64,000 bases of DNA from a virus, in IMG/VR virus record IMGVR_UViG_3300044797_000098, positions 186,001 through 250,000 of that record, one strand, 5' to 3'. The notes below the pieces were generated by a model. It was not told the origin of the DNA. It was given only the letters and a program-made list of their open reading frames with translations, and ran no database searches. The stretch's first letter is position 1. Each line of letters starts with the position of its first letter. This document shows, in pieces, positions 1 through 8,581 of this stretch. The translations under genes were made by a program, and so were the position numbers.

Positions 1-692
1 TTTTTACCACGTATAGAATTAGAATTATTACTAATTATTTCTGGCTCTTCTTGTTGTCCAGTAACTATATCATTAGATTGTTGCATTGTTTCTTTTTTAA
101 TAGATTCAATAATTGGTTGTTTAGCAGTTTCTTTCTTGATTTCACCAGGTGGTTTATATTGAGCATATATTTGCTTGTGCAATAATTTCTCATCTCTATT
201 GAGAATAATACCTTTTAATTCATTTTCACTTAATTTATTTATATCGTCTTTATTTATTCTATAACGAAGATACAACATTTCATTTAAATAATCCATTTGA
301 GGTTGAAAAAAATCCATATCCTTTTGCTCAACACGAAGCGTTCTATCTAATGCAGAACTTAATATTCTACAATAACTTGTATGCCAGTCTGGATCTCCGA
401 GAAAATCTTCTTTGATGGAATCAACTGCTGTTTTTAATTTGAAAAAAGTTTTTATTTGTTCACCAGCATCTTTTGTGATGAACGGTGTGCTTCGCTGATA
501 GTATTGTAGATTTTGACGAGGATTATAGTCCGTTTCTTGATTTATTCTACGCGTATCGAATGCAACTTTTGTTAATGGTTGCGATAGATTTTTTAGAGAA
601 TTAACTCGTAATTCCTGTCCATCAACACGATCTTCAATCGAAGAATGCACCTGTTTTACATTATTTAGAATTAACTTAAATATGTTGTTCAT
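1..692 (-). CDS. Hypothetical protein, 3' end outside the window
   Basis: A minus-strand frame starts with ATG at 692 and stays open to the window edge, giving 230 visible residues; its stop lies outside. The start MNNIFKLILNNVKQ and most of the visible part look helical and charged. Roughly residues 180-225 are rich in Q, E and K and read like a flexible linker. No signal peptide, membrane segment or catalytic motif is visible. It lies 30 bp downstream of the homing endonuclease gene and continues the virion gene direction, so a structural or assembly role is possible, but that is inference from position only. I do not recognise the family. Confidence 0.7.
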   Translation of the reverse strand, partial: MNNIFKLILNNVKQVHSSIEDRVDGQELRVNSLKNLSQPLTKVAFDTRRINQETDYNPRQNLQYYQRSTPFITKDAGEQIKTFFKLKTAVDSIKEDFLGDPDWHTSYCRILSSALDRTLRVEQKDMDFFQPQMDYLNEMLYLRYRINKDDINKLSENELKGIILNRDEKLLHKQIYAQYKPPGEIKKETAKQPIIESIKKETMQQSNDIVTGQQEEPEIISNNSNSIRGK

Positions 693-722
693 TATATGTA
701 TATGTGAGATTATTGGCGGTGG

Positions 723-1778
723 TTAGAATTTTAGTGATGAAGTTTTAGGTAAATTAGATTTACGATACCCTTGTGTTCCCGCCTGTGTTTTTTCGTCTAT
801 AATACGCATCTTTTCACTGAAACGAAGATATGCATCATATTTACGTTGGAGATATATTGTGGCACCTGAATATACCCAATGTAAAAATAACCATTGATTT
901 CGATTACCGGAATAATATAGTTCGTAGGTATTTTTGTCATTTGACTTATCTACTTTGTATATGCTACAATCTATATTAGCAATTGTTTTCATACCCTCTA
1001 AAAATTGAAGCGTTGATACTATTTTACAACCAGATACCATCTCTGTTTCTCTATTTATTGTACCGTCGCCATCAAAATACCCACGAATAAAATGACGATG
1101 TAAATTTTCTGGCATCCATTTAGGATATTCCAATATGAATGTTTTGCGTGATACACACCCCAATTTTTGCATTTGTTGACATATATGCTTACTGTTTATA
1201 CTTAATGTTGCCTCTATTCCTTTCCCTTCGTGCTCTCTATTCGATAGTCTTACTTGTGATTTTGCATCATTTTCGTCTTTATAGATAAGTTTGGAAAACA
1301 CGTGAAGTATTTCTTCATCTATGACATCTAATGATATTACTGTTGACCAATGGTGTGCCATCTGATTACAGCCGTCAGCATATAGGAAGCCAAGAAAATA
1401 CGCCTTCTCTTCAGTATCTATATTGTCGAAAAAATCCTCGTTGATTGGATATTTTCGGTGTGCTTCTTCGGCACTACGTGTTGGAACGTTATACTCTTCC
1501 ATATACATTAGAACGGCAGCAGCACTCAATCCATCTGGCTTACCAGCAGCTTCCAATGAAAGCCCTGTTTTATATCTTTCAATACACCTTTCTTTCATTT
1601 CCTTTGATGTGATTTTACGTGGTCGAATTGGAACGTTATGCTTCTTCAACATTTGAAGAATCGAATTGTCGCTAACCTGATGAATTTTAGCGAGTTTTGT
1701 CGTTGACCATTCTAATGTAGAATATTCGTGAATGATTTGGTTTTCTTTACCTGCCAGCTTGCCCTGATTTTTAGCCAT
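723..1778 (-). CDS. LAGLIDADG homing endonuclease with tandem N-terminal HTH modules
   Basis: A 351-residue protein with two LAGLIDADG-type motifs, AYFLGFLYADGC (126-137) and FIRGYFDGDGTI (230-241). This is the layout of a monomeric homing endonuclease that cleaves a long asymmetric DNA site. The acidic residues at the motif ends (D135, D238) would bind the catalytic metals. The N-terminus holds two helix-turn-helix-like units (about 22-52 and 69-101), each ending in NVP(I/T)R, probably for DNA binding. ATG at 1778 is preceded by AGGAGAAACGGAG. It is free-standing, not inside an intron or intein that I can see. It has its own sigma70-like promoter and sits next to the capsid gene behind that gene's terminator. 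Its base use is more GC-rich than that of most neighbours, which fits recent mobility. The family call is firm; the target site is unknown. Confidence 0.93.
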   Translation of the reverse strand: MAKNQGKLAGKENQIIHEYSTLEWSTTKLAKIHQVSDNSILQMLKKHNVPIRPRKITSKEMKERCIERYKTGLSLEAAGKPDGLSAAAVLMYMEEYNVPTRSAEEAHRKYPINEDFFDNIDTEEKAYFLGFLYADGCNQMAHHWSTVISLDVIDEEILHVFSKLIYKDENDAKSQVRLSNREHEGKGIEATLSINSKHICQQMQKLGCVSRKTFILEYPKWMPENLHRHFIRGYFDGDGTINRETEMVSGCKIVSTLQFLEGMKTIANIDCSIYKVDKSNDKNTYELYYSGNRNQWLFLHWVYSGATIYLQRKYDAYLRFSEKMRIIDEKTQAGTQGYRKSNLPKTSSLKF

Positions 1779-1800
1779 AGTGATCTCCGTTTCTCCTTAC

Positions 1801-1828
1801 AATATAGCCACTTGTGTGGGTTTGTCAA
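1801..1828 (-). promoter_or_regulatory. Sigma70-like promoter of the homing endonuclease gene
   Basis: On the minus strand TTGACA (1828-1823) is followed by a 16-base spacer and TATATT (1806-1801), 23 bases before the ATG at 1778. The -35 is a perfect consensus hexamer, which is striking in an AT-rich phage. An imperfect inverted repeat (GCCAC..GGG / CCC..GTGGC, about 1806-1838) overlaps it and could be an operator. The promoter call rests on sequence only. Confidence 0.7.
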
Positions 1829-1870
1829 GCCCGTGTGGCAAGTAAATGACGTAATAGGCGTAGATCAACG

Positions 1871-1911
1871 AACAAAAAGAAACGGCGTCGAGGTTTTATT
1901 TCGACGCCGTT
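1871..1911 (-). terminator. Rho-independent terminator after the major capsid gene
   Basis: AACGGCGTCGA (1881-1891) and TCGACGCCGTT (1901-1911) form a perfect 11-bp GC-rich stem with a 9-base loop. Read on the minus strand the stem is followed by TTTCTTTTTG. It lies 33 bp beyond the capsid gene stop and separates that gene from the homing endonuclease. Confidence 0.92.
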
Positions 1912-1943
1912 AAGCTAACTGCTTGATTTATTGAAGGAAACTA

Positions 1944-2960
1944 TTAGGCTCCGACGATTACTGATTTATTACCTTTTGCAACGCCACGTGGATTCACTAT
2001 GCCAATTCCAATTATTTCATTGACTACCCAGCCCAATTTCAATTGTTTTGGTTCGTCAGCAGGAAGAACTTCGATATCCTGACGAATTGGCATGACCCCA
2101 ACGAACTCGGGATCGCTGCATCCATATACGGTTCCTGCTGGAACGATCTTAGACACGAGAATGTCTGCGCCCCAGATGTGTGCGTAGAGACCGGTTTGTA
2201 GAATTTCACGTTGTGTAACGGGGTCTACTTCGCCACCGCCAACACCTTGTCCACCGCCTGAACCCCAACCGAGAATATCATTAAACTCGTTGATGTTCAT
2301 GAAGAACTTGGTTGTTACTAAGTCCCAACGATCAACTTGAACTTTGATTTCACGAAGGTCACGTTTTAGAAGACCAGCATCGCTGATATCCATTACGGTG
2401 TTTTCTTCTGAAGCAGCTGCATCAATGGCTGCGAAAACGTTGCTGTCTTCTTGTGCCATGATTTCTTGGCGAGCCTTTTGGACGGCGCGGTCAATGACGT
2501 TGAATCTGCGTCGTTTAACTTCTGCGATACGAACAGTTGGATTCGAATACACTTCGAATTCTGGAACTGTTACGCGATCACCGAATACGCGTGATTCTGG
2601 GCCGGTTCCGTTTGAAGAGATTACTACTGCTGCAACATCGATATCGCGATCGTATGTTGGGAGAGCGCCTTGTGGAAGAGGATCAACCACTAGTGCACGA
2701 CGTGCAATTCCATGATAGTCCAAGTTCCTACGAATTGGATTTGCCATTGCTTGTGCAAGAGCTAGTTTACCTTCATTAGTTAAAATGGCCCTGGAAATAA
2801 GCTCATCTCGTTTATTGTCTGATACTGATGGTGAGGTTAGTCCTGTATTGGTTGGATAACCTGATTCCATGGTTTGCGCAAATTTTGCAATTAGTGCGAA
2901 TGCGTCTTTTACGTTAGAGGCGTTAATTTCGCCTTTTGAGTCGAACATTGAATTTGACAT
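1944..2960 (-). CDS. Major capsid protein (HK97-like fold, probable)
   Basis: A 338-residue protein without membrane segments. Its composition fits a shell subunit: an N-terminal helical part (1-90), then a mixed alpha/beta body with segments such as VDPLPQGALPTYDRDIDVA and a conserved-looking C-terminal half ending in a Gly/Val-rich strand. Size, the position in the packaging/head block (portal, protease and terminase all upstream in the same direction), GC-richer and more biased codons, a private promoter-like box, a leader and a strong terminator all point to a very abundant virion protein. The start ATG at 2960 has CGGAGAT upstream. No protease site is obvious, although the long N-terminal part could be trimmed. 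The identity rests on context and general resemblance to large-phage capsid proteins, not on a single diagnostic motif. Confidence 0.75.
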   Translation of the reverse strand: MSNSMFDSKGEINASNVKDAFALIAKFAQTMESGYPTNTGLTSPSVSDNKRDELISRAILTNEGKLALAQAMANPIRRNLDYHGIARRALVVDPLPQGALPTYDRDIDVAAVVISSNGTGPESRVFGDRVTVPEFEVYSNPTVRIAEVKRRRFNVIDRAVQKARQEIMAQEDSNVFAAIDAAASEENTVMDISDAGLLKRDLREIKVQVDRWDLVTTKFFMNINEFNDILGWGSGGGQGVGGGEVDPVTQREILQTGLYAHIWGADILVSKIVPAGTVYGCSDPEFVGVMPIRQDIEVLPADEPKQLKLGWVVNEIIGIGIVNPRGVAKGNKSVIVGA

Positions 2961-3004
2961 ATGAGATCTCCGTTTTTGGTTGAATTATTTGCCAGTTACC
3001 CAGC

Positions 3005-3019
3005 AGGAATTAAATTCCT
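3005..3019. repeat. Palindrome in the capsid gene leader
   Basis: AGGAATT-A-AATTCCT is a perfect 7+1+7 inverted repeat between the promoter-like box (3031-3050) and the capsid gene start at 2960. In the mRNA it would form a short 5' hairpin, which may stabilise the transcript or act as an operator. The leader of 3147-3854 has a comparable palindrome at a similar place. Confidence 0.5.
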
Positions 3020-3030
3020 TTGATCTTATG

Positions 3031-3050
3031 TCCTGATATTCCTATGTATT
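3031..3050 (-). promoter_or_regulatory. Promoter-like box upstream of the major capsid gene
   Basis: The minus strand carries TAATACATAGGAATAT followed closely by CAGG, 80-90 bases before the capsid ATG. Nearly the same string (TAATTATATAGGAATAT, then TTAGG) lies the same distance before the gene at 3147-3854. A shared position and 10 identical core bases (ATAGGAATAT) at two isolated high-expression genes suggest a phage-specific late promoter or activator site. Confidence 0.5.
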
Positions 3051-3080
3051 AGATTTTTTTTAAAAAAATAATTTAAAAAC

Positions 3081-3110
3081 AAAAAGCTCAGTATTCCTAC
3101 TGAGCTTTTT
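3081..3110 (-). terminator. Strong rho-independent terminator after 3147-3854
   Basis: AAAAAGCTCAGTA (3081-3093) and TACTGAGCTTTTT (3098-3110) pair perfectly over 13 bp with a TTCC loop, giving a U-tract on either strand. It ends the transcript of the structural gene 3147-3854 and insulates the capsid gene that follows. Confidence 0.92.
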
Positions 3111-3146
3111 GAAACTATCTAATAACTATTTCTAGTTACTTATTTA

Positions 3147-3854
3147 TTATGCACCAGCTTGTGCGCCTGCGAACCAGTACACAGCTTGTGTGAAACGTAG
3201 TTGTTGTAGGCTTGATACATCACCTGATGGGCTGTTTAGAGCTGCAACTAGTGATTGTGGTGTGGTTACGAGTGAACCGTTATTTTCGAATGATGAGAGA
3301 CGTGCAACGACTGGTGCACCAGCGAGAGCATTTGCGCTACCGACTGGAGTTAGAAGACCAGTTGCTGTATAGGTTAGACCTGTACCGACTGTTAGTGTGG
3401 TGTTTGTTGGAACTAGACCGGTTGCAGCTGTATCAACTGCATCTAGAGTTGTTCCGTATAAACCTTGTTTGTCCCATACTGTTACTTTACCTGAACCAGT
3501 TGCGGTGTGTGGACCGAGAACTGCTCCAGTATAAGAGTATGGACTATTCGATTGCTGACCAACCATACCACCGACTACTGCACCGAATAGTGTACCGTAA
3601 TGAGCGATACCTTCGTCGGATAGGAATAATGGTTTGCTTGATGATGTTAGGAGAGCGCGTGAGATACCTGGAACTGCTTTACCCATTGCTGTGACAACAT
3701 AGCCGTCGTCATCAACATCAGCTGCACCGGCTGCTGGGAATGCCATAGCTGCCCATGTGCATACTTCACCGCCGTTGAAGTTTAGAGTCTCACCAAAATA
3801 ACCGTCGAATTGACCTAGTGGATTTGCACCAGGATTATGTAGAATTAAAGCCAT
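3147..3854 (-). CDS. Probable abundant virion protein (decoration/shell-type candidate)
   Basis: A 235-residue, Gly/Ala/Thr-rich, beta-prone protein with no charged low-complexity tail, unlike most neighbours. It begins MALILHNPGANPLGQFDGYF and contains repeated short TG/TAT turns typical of virion beta-proteins. It sits directly upstream of the capsid gene as a single-gene transcription unit: promoter-like box at 3935-3955, palindromic leader, SD-like AAGGA, own terminator. Codons are as GC-biased as those of the capsid gene. Those features suggest high copy number in the particle. A head decoration protein is the simplest guess, and a tail tube or second shell protein is the alternative. 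I cannot assign a family from sequence. Confidence 0.7.
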   Translation of the reverse strand: MALILHNPGANPLGQFDGYFGETLNFNGGEVCTWAAMAFPAAGAADVDDDGYVVTAMGKAVPGISRALLTSSSKPLFLSDEGIAHYGTLFGAVVGGMVGQQSNSPYSYTGAVLGPHTATGSGKVTVWDKQGLYGTTLDAVDTAATGLVPTNTTLTVGTGLTYTATGLLTPVGSANALAGAPVVARLSSFENNGSLVTTPQSLVAALNSPSGDVSSLQQLRFTQAVYWFAGAQAGA

Positions 3855-3875
3855 TTTATTATCCTTTTATTTTGC

Positions 3876-3891
3876 TATTCAATATTGAATA
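3876..3891. repeat. Perfect 16-bp palindrome in the leader of 3147-3854
   Basis: TATTCAATATTGAATA reads the same on both strands and lies 22 bases before the ATG at 3854, downstream of the promoter-like box. It could form a 5' mRNA hairpin or be bound by a dimeric regulator. A comparable palindrome occurs in the capsid gene leader. Confidence 0.5.
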
Positions 3892-3934
3892 ACGAGTCTT
3901 TCATCTTGATCTTACAAAAGTTCTTAATTTATAT

Positions 3935-3955
3935 ACCTAAATATTCCTATATAAT
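3935..3955 (-). promoter_or_regulatory. Promoter-like box upstream of 3147-3854
   Basis: Minus-strand TAATTATATAGGAATAT followed by TTAGG matches the box before the capsid gene (ATAGGAATAT identical). It is placed 87-96 bases before the ATG. TATAAATT just downstream loosely resembles a T4-type late promoter, and TAAGATCAA follows in both leaders. No start site is known. Confidence 0.5.
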
Positions 3956-3961
3956 TAAATT

Positions 3962-5278
3962 TTATGTTAGACTTGCTAAAAATCTTTTTTCTTCTTCACT
4001 TGGCTCATGCCCAAGCTCTTTAGCAATATTAGACCAATCTACATTATCACTTGGTGTATTCTGATTAGATACCGGTTTAACTTGTGTTCCTTGCTGAGAT
4101 TGCGCTACTTCATTTGCTGTTGATTTAACATCACCATGAAGTGTTTTTTCGAACTTATCAATAGCAGACAATAATGAAACCAGTGATTGTTGTATATCTT
4201 CAACATCCGTATTCATCATATTATATAATGGATCTAATACTTTACTGTGGCTATCTGCCTCATTGAAAATACCAAGTTTTACATCTTGATTAAATTTTTG
4301 TGCATATTCTTTTACTGTATTATTGGCTTCAACTAATGATGCTGCTATCTTTTTTGATCTATCAGCATCTTCTACGTTGCTTGGATTAGTTTGTAATGAT
4401 GTTATTAACTCATTATATTGTTCAGAAAAATATGCTGTTGATTTTAATATTTGATTAAATGTTGTTAGAAACGTTCTTTCTTTATTATCTGCTGGCAGTT
4501 TATTTATTAGATCATTCATTTGATCCATTGCGTCTTTTGCGTTAGCAGATATACTAACTACGTGCGGTGCTGTTTTAGCAAGTGATGCTATTAATGCTGT
4601 TGCTCCACCACCAAGAAAACCACCTGCTTTCATACCAGCCCAAGCACCGGGTAGACCACCGAATAGCCCTCCTAAAATACCACCAATAGCAGAACCAATA
4701 AGCGCGTTTTCGCCAGCGCCTGTTCCAACGCCCAGCCACTCTTTACCTTTTTCTACGAGGTCATCATACCACTCTTTAGCGTTTTTTTTTAATGCTAATT
4801 TTTCTATGCACGCGTCTGCAAGCACACGTATATCTTCATTACCTGCATTATCCATATCATTTGCAACACGAACTAATTGCATTAGCAATTCTTTTTCAGC
4901 ATACCGATGCATTGACGTAATACTATCATTTTGTTTCAGCGCAATATCACACATAATATTATTGCGTTCAATATTATTTTCTACGAGAGCATTTAATCTA
5001 TCGTATGCTGGCGCAATAACAACTGGGGTTTTGTGCGCTGCTTCCATAATATTATTTTCATAATCAATGGAATTATCTGGTTTAACGCCATATAATGCCT
5101 GTATGACTTCGATAGTGTCTGAACCCATTCTTGGATATGGGCTCTTCTTATATCGTTTCATTTTTGCAGATTCTTTTGGTTTATCTGGCTGAGTTTTTAC
5201 CTCTTCTTCTGAAAGAGAGATCAGCCCCTTTTCTTCTGCAATTTTAGCATAGTCATTAAAAATATCACTATTTCGCAT
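3962..5278 (-). CDS. Virion-associated protein with glycine-zipper hydrophobic region
   Basis: 438 residues. The N-terminal 190 are helical and charged and include NDMDNAGNEDIRVLADACIEKLA, a helical-hairpin motif found in several neighbours. Residues about 190-235 form a Gly/Ala-rich hydrophobic stretch with repeated GGxLGG/GGxxGA spacing, like glycine-zipper membrane segments. The C-terminal half is a long helical region ending in a Gln/Ser linker and the short tail HEPSEEEKRFLASLT. The zipper suggests membrane insertion, as in proteins ejected with DNA, but this is inference. It is the last gene of a run of five mid-sized helical proteins (3962-9703) and is followed by the promoter-like box of the next unit. 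Family not recognised. Confidence 0.75.
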   Translation of the reverse strand: MRNSDIFNDYAKIAEEKGLISLSEEEVKTQPDKPKESAKMKRYKKSPYPRMGSDTIEVIQALYGVKPDNSIDYENNIMEAAHKTPVVIAPAYDRLNALVENNIERNNIMCDIALKQNDSITSMHRYAEKELLMQLVRVANDMDNAGNEDIRVLADACIEKLALKKNAKEWYDDLVEKGKEWLGVGTGAGENALIGSAIGGILGGLFGGLPGAWAGMKAGGFLGGGATALIASLAKTAPHVVSISANAKDAMDQMNDLINKLPADNKERTFLTTFNQILKSTAYFSEQYNELITSLQTNPSNVEDADRSKKIAASLVEANNTVKEYAQKFNQDVKLGIFNEADSHSKVLDPLYNMMNTDVEDIQQSLVSLLSAIDKFEKTLHGDVKSTANEVAQSQQGTQVKPVSNQNTPSDNVDWSNIAKELGHEPSEEEKRFLASLT

Positions 5279-5311
5279 CGTTAGTTCCTAATATATATTG
5301 TTAATTATGCG

Positions 5312-6361
5312 CTATATATTCATTCCTCGTGGTTTATTTTGATCTGTTGAGCTTGCCGGGATACTATGATATTGAGATGAAAATCCGCGAATAAATGGCC
5401 CAACTATCGCAGAAACTATATCAATTTTTCTTTGATATGGTCTTGGAACGGATATCATATTTAATCCGCCAGCAAGTTTATTTCTGTCTTTAAATTTTTG
5501 AACCATTGAATCAAAACCAGATGAGTTTTTCAACTGAGATTCATATTGTTCTAATTGAGGATATGCTGAAAAAACCCATTCTAATAAAATAGAATCTACA
5601 TTCTCTATTTCACCATGTTCAATCCATATTGATGACATATTATTTCTATGAAGTGAAAAAAGATCCTGCGGGGCATCTGGTGATATTTTTATTAATTTAC
5701 CAATTCCTTGCGCTTGCTCTGTTGATTCTTCTGATTTTTTTGAGTCTTTATCTGAAAGAACTTTACCTAATTCTGAAAGACCAATCATACCAAGAACTGT
5801 TACTATTAGCCATCCAACAATTTTAATTAAAACTCCTGCTAATTTGCTTTTCATATCAGCAGTTTTAATTAAATTTTTATTATTAACTGTATTTAATGAT
5901 TGTAAAATACCTTGTTGATTCATTTCATTTAATTTTTCTTTATCAACATCTCCTGAAAAACTTGACGATACTGCATTTGAAACCATTTCACTTACTTTTG
6001 AGTGTGTTGTATTGGCGTCTGCTGGTTTTCTTGAAGATATTATTTCCTTTACAAAATCAGTAATACTTGCGCCAAGAGAGCTCCAAAAGGCTTTCCAATC
6101 AAAACCAAGAGCACCAGCGAGCGTATATAAAATTGCAAGTTTTTTGGATTTTAGACTCCATAAAAGACTATTGGTAAAAAGGGAAGCTATACTGGATATC
6201 GGACGATTTTTATCAAAAACCGAAGATATATAAGATTTTAATCCACTAAGAATTGTAGAACCGATAGAATTATCCTGAGCAATAGCTATTTTCATATAAT
6301 CTTCTCTTAGAAAAGATTCTACAAAAATTGTATCAGCTATGTATTGCAATTCTGGACGCAT
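5312..6361 (-). CDS. Hypothetical virion-block protein with hydrophobic segments
   Basis: 349 residues with two clear hydrophobic stretches: about 70-90 (around LAILYTLAGALGF) and about 175-195 (around LIKIVGWLIVTVLGMIGL). These suggest membrane contact. The rest is polar and helical, ending PRGMNI. Its ATG overlaps the stop of the upstream gene in a TAATG junction (6361-6363), so translation is probably coupled. It shares the pattern of its neighbours 3962-9703 (similar length, helical, low complexity), which suggests a related structural or ejected-protein role. No family is recognised and no catalytic motif is visible. Confidence 0.72.
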   Translation of the reverse strand: MRPELQYIADTIFVESFLREDYMKIAIAQDNSIGSTILSGLKSYISSVFDKNRPISSIASLFTNSLLWSLKSKKLAILYTLAGALGFDWKAFWSSLGASITDFVKEIISSRKPADANTTHSKVSEMVSNAVSSSFSGDVDKEKLNEMNQQGILQSLNTVNNKNLIKTADMKSKLAGVLIKIVGWLIVTVLGMIGLSELGKVLSDKDSKKSEESTEQAQGIGKLIKISPDAPQDLFSLHRNNMSSIWIEHGEIENVDSILLEWVFSAYPQLEQYESQLKNSSGFDSMVQKFKDRNKLAGGLNMISVPRPYQRKIDIVSAIVGPFIRGFSSQYHSIPASSTDQNKPRGMNI

Positions 6362-7497
6362 TATCTTCTCGCATTATTTGTGAGGACGGTATCTATTCGT
6401 GATGTCATATGCTGAGCCCAACTAACCGTTTCTTGTGCTCTTGATGCTTGATTTGATATATTACCAACACCCCGAAACATTTCAACATATACCGGACTTG
6501 CTAATAATGTTTTTAATAAATTACCAACACCTTGAAGCAGTGGTATTAAATTATTTAACATTGCTCGGGCTTTGGTAAAATCTTTATTAGCATATGTATT
6601 CACGAATGCATCTATATCTGTATTTACATTTAATTCAAAACCACCTTCTCTTGCTTCTGGTGTTGCAACCGCGTTCCAACCATTGATAGCATTTGATATC
6701 TGTTGCACCTGAGAATATATTATACCCCATTTATTTTGTGCTATTGCTGTTTTAAAAGTAAAAGATATTTGTCTATTGAAGTCATTTATATCACCAATAC
6801 TTAATTGATTAGTATCGACATCGAATGGTAAATTAATACTGTCAGTGCCAGTATTTTGTTTTAATACTTCTTTTGTTTGATATACTGCTTTTTGTATCGC
6901 AGAACCTTGATTTTGTTGAGTTTGATCTTGTTGATCGATTTGCTGGCCTTGTTGTGCTTGTTGATTTTCTTTTGTTTCATCTGCTGGCTTTGCAGTTTCT
7001 TCTGCTATTCCGGCTTGCAATTTATTATTAGCATCAGATATTAATCCATTAACGTGTTGTATAAATAAATTATTACCGCTATCTTTTGCTTGATTTTGTA
7101 AATCTTTTAGAAAGGCAATTAATCCATCTTTCCATACATATGTTGGTGGAGCATCATTACTGAACTCTATATACGGTATTGTTTTATTTAATTGAAACTT
7201 ATCACTCATCACAATCGGATGGCCATTATAGCTAACTTTGTTATCCAACATCCACATCGTCAACTCATTTAAATTTTGTGCATTTCTTGAAAACAACTGA
7301 GCGTTATTTGGAACCTCTATTGGTGAATAGCTTGTTTTTATATTATTTAATAGTTTTAATGCAACATCTTGCATCTGTGCTGGAGAAAAAGCTTGTTGCT
7401 GTGGAGCTTGCTGTGCAACCTTAGGTTCCAACAATTTGGAAAACTCTTTTAATATTTGTTCATCATATAAAAAACTCATATTAATATCCGGGCTCAT
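6361..7497 (-). CDS. Hypothetical helical protein of the virion block, Gln-rich centre
   Basis: 378 residues. The N-terminus includes LEPKVAQQAPQQQAFSPAQ and a central stretch (about 160-205) is dominated by Gln with Lys, Ala and Asp, a likely flexible linker between two helical domains. The C-terminal part (about 215-378) looks like a compact helical domain. Start ATG at 7497 lies 17 bp inside the preceding gene and the stop forms a TAATG junction with the next. Nothing suggests enzymatic activity. The position in an uninterrupted run of similar-sized genes downstream of the protease suggests a head-interior or tail-related structural role, but this is unproven. Confidence 0.7.
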   Translation of the reverse strand: MSPDINMSFLYDEQILKEFSKLLEPKVAQQAPQQQAFSPAQMQDVALKLLNNIKTSYSPIEVPNNAQLFSRNAQNLNELTMWMLDNKVSYNGHPIVMSDKFQLNKTIPYIEFSNDAPPTYVWKDGLIAFLKDLQNQAKDSGNNLFIQHVNGLISDANNKLQAGIAEETAKPADETKENQQAQQGQQIDQQDQTQQNQGSAIQKAVYQTKEVLKQNTGTDSINLPFDVDTNQLSIGDINDFNRQISFTFKTAIAQNKWGIIYSQVQQISNAINGWNAVATPEAREGGFELNVNTDIDAFVNTYANKDFTKARAMLNNLIPLLQGVGNLLKTLLASPVYVEMFRGVGNISNQASRAQETVSWAQHMTSRIDTVLTNNARR

Positions 7498-8578
7498 TTG
7501 TTGCTGGTGTTTTAGTATTTACTGTTTTAATTTTATTTTCAATTGTTTCAATAATTTTATTCATTGATTCTTTATCTGATGGTTTTTTATGATCAACCAT
7601 TATACCTGATTTATTTACGAACTCTTTAAAATCTTGCGGAGTTGCAAGATTGCCTAACAATAATGGCACCGTTCCTTGTTCGGGATGCATTGGATCTCGT
7701 GGGACTTGTATATTTAAAACCGGAACTTGTGATTGTGAAACATTATATCCAACAAGAGATCTCGAATCTACCGGTTTTTTATTAAAAGTTGTTTCGAACG
7801 GTTTCTGTTGATTTATATATGGCGCAAGCTTACTGTTTTCACCAACCGTAGCATTCACAAAACTTCCAAGTAACATTTTTACTTTTGCTATATTTTTTGT
7901 TATTGCTGTTGCGGAAGCGTCTGCATCTTGTATTTTTTTGGGGTCTTCTGGTATATTTTCTTTTAATTCTTCTAAGTCTTTATTTGTATATACATCTTGT
8001 CTTACATTTAAATTAGATAGCACACCAAGCATTGCTTGTGTTATAGCATATAGATTTTTTAACGCATTATTTGTATATGGACCCCAAGCACCATCTGGTT
8101 TATTTAAACCTTTGCCGAATGTTTTTAGTGATTCTAATAATTTTATTAGATCAAAAGACTTGCCTTCTTTGGCATCCTGAACTGACATGTCTGGTGTGCC
8201 AACCATATCTGCTTTATTCACATGTCTATTCATCATTGTTGTTAGGAATGAATCACTGCCGTGCTCGAAGCTTTCGGTGTATTCAGCGCCTTTTTGACCT
8301 TTATCTTCTTCTCTATAATTTGGTTTCTTGTTGAACATTGGATAGTTCTTGAAAGCACCATATAGAGATTGTAGAGCCGTTTGCATTTGTTGAATGGCTG
8401 TGGAACGAGGATATTGTGATGGAGCACTGGCTCGTGGTGCAGTTGGTGTTTTATTGACTGGTGTTTCCATTCCAGGATCGCCAGTATATTCGACTGGCTG
8501 TGCTGATGGATCTTCAGTAGGTTTGGTAACATCAACACCAGGTGGTGGTGAAAATCTATCTGATTTTTTGTGTATCAT
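7481..8578 (-). CDS. Hypothetical virion-block protein with a PG-binding-like patch
   Basis: 365 residues with a Pro/Thr-rich N-terminal 60 (PPPGVDVTKPTEDP, TPTAPRASAPSQYPRS) that is probably disordered. A helical region follows. About residues 157-185 read KPDGAWGPYTNNALKNLYA, which resembles the core of peptidoglycan-binding-1 repeats (D-G-x-WGPxTxxAL). The match is short and could be chance. C-terminal residues 240-365 contain PVLNIQVPRDPMHPEQGTV and a Lys-rich helix. It overlaps the next gene by 17 bp. The block position favours a structural protein, and a cell-wall-binding role is only a hint. Confidence 0.7.
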   Translation of the reverse strand: MIHKKSDRFSPPPGVDVTKPTEDPSAQPVEYTGDPGMETPVNKTPTAPRASAPSQYPRSTAIQQMQTALQSLYGAFKNYPMFNKKPNYREEDKGQKGAEYTESFEHGSDSFLTTMMNRHVNKADMVGTPDMSVQDAKEGKSFDLIKLLESLKTFGKGLNKPDGAWGPYTNNALKNLYAITQAMLGVLSNLNVRQDVYTNKDLEELKENIPEDPKKIQDADASATAITKNIAKVKMLLGSFVNATVGENSKLAPYINQQKPFETTFNKKPVDSRSLVGYNVSQSQVPVLNIQVPRDPMHPEQGTVPLLLGNLATPQDFKEFVNKSGIMVDHKKPSDKESMNKIIETIENKIKTVNTKTPATNEPGY

Positions 8579-8581
8579 AAT

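Noticed and set aside
2344-2715. Plus-strand open frame opposite the capsid gene
   Set aside because: It mirrors the codon bias of the real minus-strand gene, has no RBS and no recognisable product; shadow frame.
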